Shown here: positions 22,527 to 34,441 of the stretch, one piece after another
How the letters are laid out: the number at the start of each line of letters is the position of its first letter
Position numbering within the stretch: the stretch's first letter is position 1
Source of the DNA: Bremia lactucae
Taxonomy: Eukaryota; Oomycota; Peronosporomycetes; Peronosporales; Peronosporaceae
DNA length: 64,000 bases
Assembly (NCBI RefSeq): GCF_004359215.1
Contig: NC_090623.1
Location: 99,476-163,475 of the forward strand
Direction of reading: 5' to 3'
Position numbers and translations under genes: made by a program
Notes under the pieces: generated by a model
Told to the model about the DNA's origin: nothing
The model's database searches: none
What the model saw: only the letters and a program-made list of their open reading frames with translations

Positions 22527-23556
22527 ATGCCACCTAAAAGGGCAATGGGGGTTGGTCGTCTGCGAAGACACCTATTCAAACTCGCGCTAAGCGCACGCGC
22601 CGCGTTAAAACGCCAGCAGCGTCTAATGCCTTTTGTCGAAACGCCGACAGCTACTGCTGCTGTCGCATTAACTGGGCTTAAAAATTATCCCACTTTAACA
22701 GTGAGGATGCCGATCCGTCGCTCATTATCGACCACAATGAGTCGACTCGTTGCCGTCACCTCATAGAAATGATGCGGACAACGAGCTTATAAGGAAGGAT
22801 GATGGCGCATTATTGCCAACCCAAACTTCTCTCACGGCTCGCAACATGGTGACAGCAACATTTACGAATGCTGTCTCTTCGTCTGCGCTGAATAGCGCAG
22901 CGAGGGTTAATGAGAGCGCTGCCCATAAAGGCACAGCCGCTTCTCCGTTAGGTATAACCACAACGCCTTATGCTCAGACCATAATCCATAATGATTCTGA
23001 CATAGAGGATTCGGAGCCTAAAGCTCCGCCGACGACACATGAACGTGCTCAGTCGGTGTCACAAGCCAGTCGTTTCAAACGTGGCTATGTGACGGGTGGC
23101 ATACCAAAGATACCCCCTCCATCTACATGGCCTCGTTAAACGAGCCAATAACGTCGCTCCTAGAGCGCGCTAATGTAGACGCTCATTATTATTATGGCGT
23201 CATTAAAATAATGGAAGACTCAGGGGAAATCGCTTGGGCGTATTTTCCCGATCCCGGTCGTGTTGCGTTCAAATGAAACGCCCGACCAATACGAGGCGGG
23301 ATTCCTGCGCCGCATTCATCCGCATTCCGATGCGATGAAACAGCGGTCGCAGCAAATTAATTTCACCCGCTTGCGTGTGAAAGAAATCATGGGCGGTACT
23401 GTACCCCCTATTTCTTCTCACAACGCTACTTCTGCTAGTCCATTTGAGACTAGCGAAGAGGCCTCAGCTGGTGCTTCTTTTCATAGGCAGCTACCAAGCC
23501 GGGCACATCAATAAGTAGGGTATCGATCGGTTCCCAAGAGTCAAAACTCTTCGGGT
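22527..23556 (+). pseudogene. Antisense ORF of family A, unit 2, truncated
   Basis: Begins MPPKRAMGVGRL at the ATG at 22527 and follows the unit 1 copy closely (DDGALLPTQTSLTARNM, DIEDSEPKAPPTTHERAQ, GGIPKIPPPSTWPR). A stop after TWPR (TAA at 23137-23139) and the same shift near 23276 break it. It ends at VPKSQNSSG, where host-like sequence starts. Confidence 0.6.
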
Positions 23557-23732
23557 CTATGAAAATACTTATATAGACAAATTTTTCTAAATAGAATTAA
23601 TCATTTAGTTTCAATATACTTGCAAGTTGCCAATATTTACGCATGTGGATTTTGATAGGACCAAATTCCTCATTTGAAGCTCAAGCTATCCTGTTAGCCA
23701 GCACGTATTAATATTCTGCTTGCCTTGTCACA

Positions 23733-23999
23733 ATGTACGTCGCACAACTTCGCTCCAAGGACGAGATCCTGGCAATCCGTACTGCCGAGCGCGAGTACGC
23801 CAAGCGTGTGCAGCTCGCACAGGAGAATGTGAAAATTGTGCGCGAAGAGCTGGCCACATGCTACCGCGAGAACGGCGTGAACCACAAAATAGCCTGCAAG
23901 GCTCTGCGCGAAGAGTATGGTAAGCTCATTCAAGACCCTACGCATGGCGCTGGCTACCCGGTATGTGCTCAGGAGAAAGCGGAAGGGAAGGCTGATTAA
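23733..23999 (+). CDS. NDUFB10: NADH dehydrogenase (complex I) subunit, NDUFB10/PDSW type
   Basis: 88 residues, single exon, ATG at 23733. The core VKIVREELATCYRENGVNH followed by a second Cys in ACKALREEY matches the plant and protist NDUFB10 family, whose members read IIREKLxxCYRxEGVNH and a Cys in the next helix. This is an accessory subunit of the membrane arm of mitochondrial complex I. The length is near that of plant homologues. There is no obvious cleavable presequence, as is usual for the family. It lies 176 bp right of the retroelement edge at 23556, so its promoter is short or overlaps the element boundary. The assignment rests on pattern memory, not on a search. Confidence 0.75.
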   Translation: MYVAQLRSKDEILAIRTAEREYAKRVQLAQENVKIVREELATCYRENGVNHKIACKALREEYGKLIQDPTHGAGYPVCAQEKAEGKAD

Positions 24000-24176
24000 T
24001 AATTTTCTTTCTTAAATTTTGGGTTTGTGTAGACACGACCGAACCTCTAAATAATTGGTTGCTGGAAAACCGTGTCTTGTCTATTGAAAAGATAGAAATG
24101 AAAATAATTGCGACTGCGAATAAGCATTATCAGTATTGTGGCGTAGATGTTTGTTGAACCCTTTATTTGCTCATCC

Positions 24177-25688
24177 TTATACTTGCTGAAGACGGCAACG
24201 CTTAGCGCGTAAATTTTCGATACGCCTAAGCGCAAGAAGCAGACCCCTGTCATCTGACTTGTCTTCCTCGGTACTGTCCGAGAGTATATAACCAATATCG
24301 TATAAGTCAGACTCGTGCGCATGTACTTTATCAGTGGCGGAAGATGTGCCGCATCTAGCCACTATTTTGCACGAATTCCGTCGCCTCTTTTTGGATACTT
24401 TACCATTGACTGAGGCATCTCCCGTAACGATTGTTCGCTTTGAACAGTCACAGATTGAAGCCACTTGAGTCGATAAAACCTCGTCATGCTTCGTCGGTTT
24501 CGCCATAAAAAATGTAGTGACGAGACTTGAGCACGACATCACGCTATTTTCGACGCCTTTTACTTTCTCTTGAAGTTCGGTGATGGCGGCTTTCACCGCA
24601 GCTGTTTCGGTTTCCACTGTCAGACGTGCTTTTTCGCTAGCGGTAATACTGTTCAGGCTCTAAGGTTCGTATCATAACGTGGTGAGTTCACCAAGAAGTT
24701 TTTTTATAAATGCAGCTAAACGCGTCAGTGACCTGTTTACGAAGCTCTGCCACTGACTCGGCCATATCGCTGAGACCCCTCCTCAGCTCTGTCAGTACTA
24801 CCGCTTGCTGCTCTTGAAGTGCATCACTTTTTTCAATCCTTGCATTTATGCCCACAACCGAGGCATTTATCGAGCTGTCAAATCGCGTCAGCAGTTCTTT
24901 TTGCTGATGCAAATGTTCGCGAGAGTGCTCGACAAGTGCCTCAGTAATACTCAGTTTAATCTTTTGCACATTTTCGTTGTCACAGCAGCGAGAAGGAGAT
25001 ATACGAGCCGATGGTGTTTGCTCCGTTTGCCATTGCTGATGTCCATGATTCTTAAAAAAAAGCACACAAATCATCAAGTGGGAATTTAGTCAGAATACCC
25101 ACACAAGTGTCTTCACCTGATCATCATGACTTACTGCCAGCAAATTCTGAGATGGTGTCTCAGAGAAGCTTGACTGCGACATGGAAGTTATGGCGCTTAA
25201 TTGCTGGCTTTCACCCTCGTACACTATCCAGCCGGTCAATATGAGCCCACTGCAAAATTTGTCTGACCAGATTTCAATAAGCTCGCACTACCTTCTTGAG
25301 AAAGCGCTGGAATGTCGGTACTCGCCTGGCTGGCCGCTCCTAACTCAGCCTGCCGCGTGAAAACGTGACTAGATTCCGCCATTTGATGCGTAAAGCTCAC
25401 TGGCTCATACGAATAGTTCGGTAGTATTTCGGCTATTGACGTCGATCGAGCCTGTCTCGCTGTCACAACTTTAGAATCAGCTGACGACGTCATCTCCGCT
25501 TTAGGTCGTGAAGTTTGTAAAGGCAGAGGAGGCGCGCATCTGATTCCTTGACGTGAAGCCCTGTTCGAGTCCAGACAAGCCCATCTATAAATGCATAATA
25601 ATTATTGTAGATCTCATGGAATGTCATACGAGGAATTGTTGCGACGCAACAGCTGCGAGAGCGAGACAACCTCGCGGCGGAACGACAT
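24177..25688 (-). CDS. Coiled-coil protein of unknown function, five exons
   Basis: Exons on the minus strand: 25688-25630, 25584-25251, 25203-25117, 25050-24692 and 24648-24177 (stop). Introns are GT-AG, 45, 47, 66 and 43 nt, and every join keeps phase, giving about 436 residues. Exon 3 could instead end at 25135 using a GTAAGT donor (also in frame). The N-terminal half is Ser/Thr/Gln-rich. The middle has heptad-like helices (EALVEHSREHLHQQKELL, AVVLTELRRGLSDMAESV, AITELQEKVKGVENSV). The C-terminal part has a nuclear-localisation-like KKRRR and an acidic patch. I do not recognise the family; a nuclear structural or chromosome-associated role is only a guess. The 3' end faces NDUFB10. Confidence 0.65.
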
Positions 25689-25992
25689 CTGGGTCTAATT
25701 GATGAATGCGGTTGAGACTTCAACTTTCGCTTTTAATAAGCCAGTTCCGATACTTGAGAAATGCTGATAGCAAGTTGGTAAGCTAAATTACATATACTAT
25801 TTAGTTACGTTTGCCTTAGTAAGAAGTACGCATTTTTATAATTACGCCATCAACAAAAGAGACAAAATGCAATGTATAAAGATGAGTAGAAGTTATATTA
25901 ACATTAACAAGACAATCATGCACGGAGGAATCTGCCTGCTAGCAACATGAAGACTGCTTTAATTTATCCACACACAACTACTCAATGTTTAG

Positions 25993-26181
25993 GTAGTTGC
26001 TCATAGCCTCGTGGACGTCGACTGTGCGGCGGTATTGGCCGACTGCTCCCACAGTCATATGGATCTGTCACCAGATGGAAGCGGAACTTGCGTACGCGCT
26101 ACATGCTACACGCTTCGCCCTGACTGCGGCCAAGCTCTCTCCGAAATTAGGCAAGCCACCCGGAGTGTGCTCCATTTATGA
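25993..26181 (+). pseudogene. Cys-rich coding-like fragment
   Basis: Open from just after an AG at 25991-25992 to a TGA at 26179-26181. It reads VVAHSLVDVDCAAVLADC and DLSPDGSGTCVRATCYTL, RPDCGQ. The even Cys spacing suggests a secreted disulfide-bonded protein. An ATG at about 25948 is in another frame, so a spliced first exon is needed or the gene is a remnant. I cannot name a family. Confidence 0.3.
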
Positions 26182-26252
26182 TAGAAGCAATTTCTATAGG
26201 TATCCTGACTAGATAAGAATACTAATCGGTTTCGGTGCAGTAAACAACTTCG

Positions 26253-26625
26253 TCAGACATGCTGCGCTAGCCAGATGCCAGCGACATTTGAAGCAAATAG
26301 ATGTAAACTGACGTGAAACGAATTAGTCCATTGAGTAGGATCGGTAGCTTTTGAAGAGCCCACGAACCGATGTGGACTTAAGGGTGCGATTTCGAAAACT
26401 TGTTTATGTCGAGACGGCTTCTTGAGCGTAACTTCCTTCTTTTTTGCTTTTTCTTGTGCCTTTAGTCGCGCTTGCCAGCCCGACAGTTTTCTCAATTTCG
26501 TCCATTGGTGTGACGCTGAGTAGATCTAACTGCTTAGCCCTTGACTTGATATGACAAGACAGCAAATGCTGTTGCGTGTCAACGCTCAACGTTTTGCAAA
26601 CATTGTGTATGGAAGATCGTGTGGC
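26253..26625 (-). pseudogene. Broken minus-strand gene with basic C-terminus
   Basis: The minus strand reads VCKTLSVDTQQHLLSCHIKS (somewhat like a U1-type zinc finger lacking its first Cys), then MDEIE. In a shifted frame it continues KLSGWQARLKAQEKAKKKEV and LKKPSRHKQVFEIAPLSP. The frame change has no splice signals, so I call it a pseudogene; a sequencing error is possible. Confidence 0.35.
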
Positions 26626-26639
26626 TGCTCAAAAGCCTG

Positions 26640-28320
26640 ATTATTTATAAAAATTACCACCTTATGACCATTTCGGCTAATGTAGCCTATACGTGGCTTA
26701 ATCAACTAACTCATTTGAGAGGTCTCTCCGATGTCTTACAGGCATCGACGTAATAGCCTGAGCCAGTAAATTGCTCTAATTATGTCGGACAACGGCATTT
26801 TTGTACTCGAGAAATGCCTCGAGAAGCCTCTATTGCTCTATTACTCCATATCAACAGGCGACAGGTGCCATAAATGCCCAATATGCGTACGAATCGCGGA
26901 GGTCATGAACGTACTACCATGTGTTACGGGACCACACAGAAACGTGCGATACAAAATGCTGTACTTGCATTACTTTATGTAGAAATAAAACTAACCTTTA
27001 CCGTTAACTGTTCGTAATTAATAAGAATACGAATAATTCTCTAATTCGTGACGTACCCTGAGACAGTATAATAAGATCACAGAGTACTCAGAATGAATGG
27101 CAGGGAATTAAAATGCGGTATCGAAACTAGAACATTTACATTTTAGAGTTCAAAATAGAACAGACTAGTGGAACCCCGTGTCGGCTTGTGATCGAGATGA
27201 TAAGACAAACTTCTTTCCCCATACGAGCGACGCTGAGTACAACTGAAAGACGCTGCGTTCTTTTGCCGGAACGCTGGCGCTATTTTGATCGATCTATGTA
27301 AATCATATTGCGCACCCAGCGCTGTGAAAGTAACGTTTTGTGCTACTTGTATAGCGCGGGTTAAGATGACATATAATCTTAGGACACCTTCCGAGATGCA
27401 ATTACATTCTGTGGACTGCTAACGTATTCATACTGTCTGAACCCGCGCTTTATATTGCGTATATTCTGCCAAGCGTGATAGGTGAGTAGACGAATTGCGA
27501 TTGTTAAGTAGTGATTTATTTCTTTAAGCATGGAATTCATGCTGCACTTCCAAGCCAATGTCATGCATTCCGTCCGTCGTCGAATGGGAAGGTTGTGATT
27601 CCTTCTTCATAGTTCAGCTGAAAGCCTCCACGGCTGTTGTTGATAATCTTCCATCAAAGTCTTTCGGTTATATTCGTTTTTTTATACTTTTTATTCGTTT
27701 TCCGTCACCATTCGTTACGTTATGGTTGCTGTATTGCTGTTCAAATTTAGTATTTTGCCATATCCAAATTCTTGCCTCTATATTGCACGCCACGAAGGCC
27801 AGCTTTAACACGATTTGTCTTTCGTTAATAATCACGAGCGTGTAAATCCTAAAGTGCTCATATCCTGCAATGTTCAAGATTTCACTGCAATAACTTCAAT
27901 CAATCACACCGCCCTTTAAATTTGAATCTGACAGTTTTTTTAACATCGAATTAAATCTATTTCTGCAAGATGCATCAGTAATTAGGAGGCGTTGGGTGTG
28001 CTCCTGTCCTGGACTCGTACCTTAATAAAGCTTGATTGTGCCCTGTCCTTGTGTAAAATTTCGAGTTCCTTCGATTTTGGCACCTTTCGTTTCTTATAAA
28101 ATATAATATGGGCACATCGTAGGCACAATCTACCAATTAAATACGCTGATACAATAATTTGGAGCATAAGTTCACAAGCTACACATTACAAGTATTGATC
28201 AAGCTTTTGGATGATCACGTGCAAGTTCAGTATAGAATCTTGTTGGCAGTCAGTTTGCAGTTTAAAAAGCTATAGTATTTTTTTCTATCTTCACTGTCAC
28301 TCAGAGGATTGACAAATATA
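26640..28320. other. Long intergenic region
   Basis: About 1.7 kb. Several frames of 60-95 codons occur but none has protein-like composition, splice signals or a recognisable motif. No tRNA or rRNA was recognised. No retroelement sequence was recognised either. Confidence 0.5.
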
Positions 28321-28401
28321 TAGAATATTCATCATCGCCAACACAGAATTAGTGCACGAATACAAACGGAAGTATCAGAAATTATATTTTCTCAATTTTC
28401 A

Positions 28402-28623
28402 CCATCGCGGCCAAAGGCCTACTCAGATGACCGTCGTGAAACTAGTGAGAATATAGAATCATCACTCTCCCACAAATTAAGCCGAAGTACCAAGCTTGAG
28501 AAATGGAATTCCAATAATGGCCCAACTGGTGTTCTGAAAAGTGAAGATAGCTTACCACCAGTGATTGGAAAGCTAGCCCAGAACAACTTTCATTGGTCGA
28601 TGAAATTGATTTTACGTCTGTAA
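28402..28623 (+). other. Candidate upstream exon of the CENPJ-like gene
   Basis: An open plus-strand frame without a starting Met reads PSRPKAYSDDRRETSENIES, HKLSRSTKLEKWNSNN and SLPPVIGKLAQNN. This is polar and low in rare residues, so it looks like coding sequence. It ends at a TAA at 28621. A phase-1 donor at 28616 (GTCTGT) and the acceptor TTAG at 28676-28679 could join it in frame to the exon at 28690, but the donor is weak. Confidence 0.35.
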
Positions 28624-28689
28624 TTACGCTACGTCAAGATCGAATGCTCTGTATTTCATCCAATCCGGTCACGGTTAGGTGACCTCTGC

Positions 28690-31600
28690 ATGGCGCCTGG
28701 TCGATGGGAGACTCGGGCGTGGCGAAACGATGACGCCGAGACTTGGCGACTCTTATCGTCTTCTATTGACAACGTTCCGGTATCTGCCTCAAATGGTTCG
28801 TTTTAAGCGAAGAGGATTCAAGCTTGCAGTTTATTTGCAAACTTGGGCGCTGGTTAAGCTTCCGCTTATATTTTTTACTGTTTCCAGTACCGTTTGAAGA
28901 GCTAATGGCTCGACAGATTAGCACGTCAGAAGAAATTGATGCGAAAACAAAAGCGATTTGTAGTGCGAAGGTCAAGAAGCCTTTTCTGAAGAGAGGTGCG
29001 CGCGGCTGGTGGATGCAACAGCCAGACATCACGCAGAAAGTAGCGAAGCACAGTCTCGCATCGAAGACAGAGGACGTTAAAGCTCTTAAAAGCATAGAGA
29101 CAGCCACACAAAGGCCATCAGCGAAGCAGCAACAGACGCAGCGGCTTTCTTTAGACATGACGCCGCCAGCTGAGATTCTTCTTGTCCCGGCATCTCCACA
29201 GTGCCTTTCGCCTCCAGCATCATCGATACGACGGAGGCAATGCGATAGCCAGATTAATACTGATGATGATCTACAGGACGATGCGTGGAAGAATGCATCG
29301 AATTGCTCGATGACGAGTACCGACACCATGGGATTGACACGCCTTAGACAGTCGTACGTCGCAAGACAAAAGCATGAAGCCGACGAGATGGCAGAATTTG
29401 AGGCGATTGAGCGGGACCTAGCAGCGGAAAAAGAGGATTACGTTAAAGAAAACCAGCACGCAAATAATGTTCATGGTCTTCCGCTTGACTACGAGAAGCT
29501 TCCTTGTTCCGCTTTTGTCTCAGAATTCAATGACTACGAGGTACAGCAGATGGAAGCTGTTCGCTCTGAACCGCTTGATACCGCTAAGTTAAAAGACAAG
29601 CATGTCTTTGACGACGACGATACAGAATTATTAAAAGTTGACTGGATGACTGACGGCGAGGGATTGACAGAGCAGCTTTGCTCTCATTTTGGATATGGTA
29701 TCAAGTATGGTAACTTACCGTCAGATTTGAGTGCTGTAAGCTTCGATGATTCTGTGCCGTGGGACGATGGCTTATCATTTCAGCCACACGGAAGCTTGGC
29801 TCACGAACAGCCATCATACGCTGGCAATGAGCAGTATGACATATCTAATGGCTTTCGGGAGAAAAACACTGGAATAAACGATATCAAGCACGGAATGTCT
29901 TCGGTCGAATCTGATGAGGAAAGCATCGGCACTTTTGAGCACAACAAACTAAACATATCGCGCATGAACGAAAAAGACGCTGGTTCGTCATTGGGTCAGC
30001 AAGGAGCTCAAAATGATGAGATTTCCAGCAGCAGCGCAAATTCTAGCGAAGGCGATATGAGCTTATCTGATGCTAAAAGTAGTAATTACAAGACTATAAT
30101 TGCTCCGCCGCACGTATCGCTTGGGCAAGATGTTTCGGTGTCACAGTCACGACAAAAGCTGCATGGTGCGCCAAGGTATCTTAGTACAAAGACATCACTA
30201 AGTAAAGGAATAAGTGCGCCAACAACAGAACAAGTTGCTTCGCGTACTTTCGGACTGGAGCAGTCAGGAGGCAATGTAAGAGAATCGTCGCAGCTTCTCA
30301 GGCAAGCGCCACCTGCAGCCTCTGAAATGGTGTTGCCTGCAGTAATTGAAGAAAAGTTGAATGAGCTAGAGGAAGAAGTTAAGCTCTACAAGTTCGAGAC
30401 ATGTCAGCTTCAAGAACGAAAGAAATCATTTGAACGGCAAGTAAAAAAGTTGGCGCTAGAACAGGATAATTTTGCGCGCTACCAGCAGGAACAACGCGTA
30501 TTACTAAAGCAAATTTGGGAGCAGGAGCGCAACAAAATGAAGAAAGAGGAGAAGCTTCAGAAGCAACAATGTATGTTGCGGATAAATGCCACTGTAGCTC
30601 ATGCAGGCTGCAGCGAAGTTGAATTGCTTAAAGCTCAGATTGCAGAAATGCAGCTTGACGCGACATCGCGTGAGAGGGATTTAAAAGCTGGAAACGACAC
30701 GTTGCGGCAGCGTGTTGCGGTATGTTCAATGTAATTTAACATGTCCGTTCATGTCTAATTGTAAGTGAGTGCGTTTTCAGATACTGGAGAAGGAGAATCT
30801 CGAGCTACGTGATGAATACACGTTCCTGAAACAAATTCGATTGGAACAGTGGGAAGAGCATAAATACTTGATTAAAGAGCGGCAAAGAGCCTTTGACCCG
30901 GCAATCAATTGTGAAAATACCTCTATGCTTGGCAAACAAGGCGATCTTTGCCTTGAGGCCGCGATAAATGGAGCAGGTGATCGGCTCTTACGAAGGTGGA
31001 GTTTTTTTAGTAAAGATGGCTCAGGCTGCGATTTTGATGATGAAAAGCAAGAAATAAGCTCTTCCAATCATTTTTACGCAGCAGACGTAAGCAATCCCAA
31101 ACGCTACAGCTCAGATCGCGCCTATTCTCGCTCTTCGAGTGAGCTAAAGGGGGTCACCGTTGGAAACGATATTGAATACGATAGTGTTATTAAATCCGTT
31201 CCTGCTACAAATGAAGGTAGTGAATCTACCGAGTTCAAGTGGGCCATTCCAGCTGAGGAGGTTAATAAAGCTATTCAAAATACTGGCTTCTCTCGTGGCT
31301 GTGTCGCAGAAGTTGCAAGATCATCGTCTTTGTCAGAAAACAAAAGGCTGTCGCGAGAGACGACTTTTCCCAATGATCGGAAAGAAGTGCTTTACACGGA
31401 TGGCAGCAAGAAAACTATATACCAGGACGGGACTACAAAAGAAATATATGCGAACGGCCGCATTGTTATAAACTTCACCAACGGGGACCACAAAGAGGTA
31501 AAGCATTTGCGAAGCATTCTCGCAACGGTGGCTCATATTCACGCTTTACAGATTTACCCAGACACGGGAATCAGCGTCTACTACTACGATGCGGCCCACA

Positions 31601-31917
31601 CGAAGCTAACGACGTACCCGGACGATCGCAAGGTTTACGAGTTTCCAAATCAACAGATCGAGACGAATCTGCCCGACGGTACGACGGAAGTTCAGTTTGC
31701 TGACGGCACGAAGAAGACCATTCGTCCTAACGGTGACGAGTTCTCCGTGTTTCTAGACGGCACGACAATGTTGGAGCAGCCCGATGGCCTGCGTGAGGTC
31801 ACGCTGCTCAACCGGAAAAAAATTCGCTATTTTCCAGACGGACAGGTGGCCTGCGTCACGTCAAATGGAGTCGAGAGCCGTGTTTCCTCGGACGTGGAGC
31901 TCCAGCAGCTCTTATAG
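28690..31917 (+). CDS. CENPJ: Centriole assembly protein, CENPJ/CPAP/SAS-4 family
   Basis: Controls centriole (basal body) length and tethers the pericentriolar material in known members. Proposed exons: 28690-28795, 28888-30719, 30781-31917, about 1,024 residues. Intron 2 (61 nt, GTATGT-CAG, phase 0) is secure. Intron 1 (92 nt, weak donor GTTCGT, acceptor TTTCCAG, phase 1) is inferred. It makes PFEELMARQI coding, which aligns with the FEDYLEEQI tubulin-binding element of animal CPAP; KKPFLKRG about 25 residues later is the second tubulin-binding motif. Without intron 1 the first Met would be at 28905. Coiled coil at about 519-675. From about residue 845 lies the TCP10 C-terminal G-box, a run of xxDGxxKxxxxDG strands (YTDGSKKTIYQDGTTKEIY). 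An upstream exon may exist. The presence fits an organism with flagellated zoospores. Confidence 0.85.
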
Positions 31918-32037
31918 AACGTACTTAAGGAAAGGCACTAATTTAAAGTAATAATACGACACCTTATTTATAAAAAATCACGACATCGTAATCCCTTACG
32001 ATGGGGGAGGTAATCTTCTCGAAGCGTTCATTCCACG

Positions 32038-33837
32038 ATGGACAAGTATTTAGCCAAGCACTGGCCACACAGCTCCGTATCTGTGAGCTGCCGGGTGTAC
32101 GCAAGTAAGCGGCGCGCTGACGAGTACAAGCGACTGCGATTGACGGCCGAGGGCATCCAGCTAAGTACCGTGGGACCGTCATCAGCGACCGACGTGATCC
32201 CTTGGCTCTCCATCCTCGGGGCGTCCGAATCCACGAGAAGCATCCGCCACCGTTTCTTGTCTGTGTACGAAGGCAGCGAGATCGACGAGGAGAAGGAATT
32301 TATAGTCTATGGGTGCGTGTTTAAGCCTGAAAGCGCTGGGTATGGAGGACTGTTGGGTGCATTACATCTGCTAGCCAAAACGGTGCTACCCGCTGTGTTC
32401 AGTGCCTCAAAGCCTGGAAATGAACGAATGCTGGTGCAATGGGTTTTCCGATGCAATGACGAAGATGGGGATGCCGTGGCCAGGAGGACAGTGAAGGCCA
32501 TTCGGTTCTTGGCTGATCCAAGGGTGAAGCAGAGCATCAAGTCGGCCGAGAAGCTGCTGGATCCATTTGGAATCCTTCCGCCTCGCAAGGTCAGCTTTCG
32601 CTTAATATTTATGGGAAGGAGGTTATGAGTACTGACAATGGAAATTGCTGCAGTTTATGGTGTTGATCAATCCTGCTGGGGGCAATGGCGGGGCACAGCA
32701 GACGTTTGAGAAAGAAGTGGCGCCGATGCTGAAGCAAGCCAACGTGGAAGTGGAACAAGTCATAACGAGAGAAGCTGGACATGCTACTGAGATTTTGGCT
32801 CAGGTGCCCTTGTATCAATACGAGTGCATCGTGGCAGTCGGAGGCGACGGTTTGTTGTCGGAGAGTAAGTGGGCCGAATTGGCCGTACCTTTCAAACAGA
32901 AAAACTTTTAACGCCATGTATTTCACAGTGCTGCAAGGACTTATGGGTCGAAAAGACTGGCAACAAGCGATTCTACAGCCGCTAGGAGTGCGATGTGCAT
33001 CCTTTCGTTCTTTGATTTTTATGAGAGTTCTAACGCATTGTTTGCTGTCAACAGATTATCCCAGGGGGTTCTGGAAACGGGCTTTCAGCTTCATTGCTAT
33101 CGCGTGCTAATGAACGCTTTGAAGCACTTAATGCCGCGTACTCGCTCGTGAAAGGCTGCGTGCAAGAGCTGGATCTGTTTAGTGCTACAAATGGCATTGG
33201 CACGACAATGTTCGGATTTTTGTCGTTTGAGTGGGCTTTTATCGCCGACATGGACATCAGGTCGGAGCAATACCGCTTCATGGGCGACATGCGCTTTTTC
33301 GTCGCGACAATTTTGCAGATTTTCGGTTTTGGCCAGACCAAGTACCATGGCCAGTTGCGTTATCTTTTATCTCACGACAAGGAGCCACAGCCGATAAAGC
33401 ATCATGCCATGCATCAAAGTGGCAAGGCATTGGCTCAACAAGCTTGCATTTCATTGCGAACAGAAGCAGACGACGAAAACTGGCTGGAAATGGATGGCCC
33501 CTTTTACATGTTTTGGAGCATGAATGTCTCCCACGCGGCTGCCGATGCCTACATCGCGCCTCCTGCTGACATTGCCGATGGTTACTTTCAAATTATGCTC
33601 GTGTCTGGAGAGAACTACTCGCGCTTCGGACTTGCCAAATTAATGATGGGGATTGAAAAAGGCTCGCACATCAATGAGAAACGCGTGCAACTTATTCGCA
33701 CGCGTGCCTTCTCAGTGCGATCAAGCAACGCCGACGACCGTATGTGCATCGACGGTGAGCCTTTTCAAGGGCCGGAAGTGAAAATCGAAATGCACCGCGC
33801 TTTGGGACGTGTTCTTTGTCTACCAGCTACGAAGTGA
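32038..33837 (+). CDS. SPHK: Sphingosine kinase, four exons
   Basis: Phosphorylates sphingoid bases with ATP to give sphingosine-1-phosphate. Exons: 32038-32589, 32654-32864, 32929-32987 and 33055-33837, with introns of 64, 64 and 67 nt. Phases 0, 1 and 0 all fit; the product is 534 residues. The lipid-kinase domain shows VLINPAGGNGGA (about residue 187, nucleotide-binding loop), IVAVGGDGLLSE (about 247) and IIPGGSGNGLSASL (about 277). The later conserved blocks are FLSFEWAFIADMDIRSEQYR and IEMHRALGRVLC near the end. The first 184 residues precede the kinase core and look like an ordered N-terminal extension. The third intron uses GTGCGA as donor. The gene is 120 bp downstream of CENPJ on the same strand. 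The C-terminal IDGEP may correspond to the ATP-contacting Asp/Gly block. Confidence 0.9.
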
Positions 33838-34441
33838 CGTACGGTGCAAATGGAGCGCTTGACGGAGGAATTGTGATATTAGGTGTTTTAGGTGTTATTG
33901 AAATCGATTTTACCTCGCAAAGGTCAATTTTGTGACATTCTGTTCTGTCTGGAACATAATTTGGTTTAAGCTGACGCAAGACGAGCTTGAGATACTCCAT
34001 GACCGAAGAGCGCGATTATTGATGCGCGGATAGGAACGAAGCAGGACGGTAAAGATGCACGTCACTTTTGCACTGCAAAATATTCTTTGATTAAAAAAAA
34101 GCGGCGACTAGAGAAAAAAGCATGTTATTTAATTTGTGGCGGTAACAACATCCTAAAAGTATTTTACTTTCAATTCATCCATATGTTACACCTGGCCAAC
34201 AAGAACTCGTGTCCAGTAATAGTTGTTAGATATTTTGATATATATTTGCACGCCTGCTCACACTCCAAAGCATAGCAGCTCTTTGTGGCTAAAAATTGCT
34301 CGGATTTTATGGCGAAGGATTTTTTCTTACGACCTCGTATGAGCCACTTGCGAGATGATTTGCCGGACTAAGAAACAAGGAGAATACACACTATGAATTC
34401 GCTAGTCAGCGCTAGCATCCAGTGTCAACTTACATAAATAT
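33838..34441. other. Intergenic, downstream of the sphingosine kinase
   Basis: About 600 bp with no supportable gene. The target-site copy AATAT of the adjacent solo LTR is at 34437-34441. Confidence 0.5.

Larger units (their letters stand above)
17910..23556. repeat. Tandem duplication of a 2.9-kb retroelement segment
   Basis: Unit 1 is 17910-20817 and unit 2 is 20819-23556, with an offset of about 2914 bp. The units share the integrase end, an LTR C fragment, a complete LTR A and the antisense ORF, in the same order, with only scattered differences. Unit 2 ends about 250 bp earlier, where host DNA begins. A single n at 20818 marks the unit junction, so this may be a genuine tandem array or an assembly join. 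Confidence 0.8.

Noticed and set aside
26782..26982. Plus-strand frame of 66 codons with several Cys
   Set aside because: No homology recognised and no clear gene context; composition not convincing.
28763..29329. Minus-strand frame of 188 codons opposite CENPJ
   Set aside because: Cys-rich by complement of the coding frame; the plus strand carries the conserved tubulin-binding motifs.
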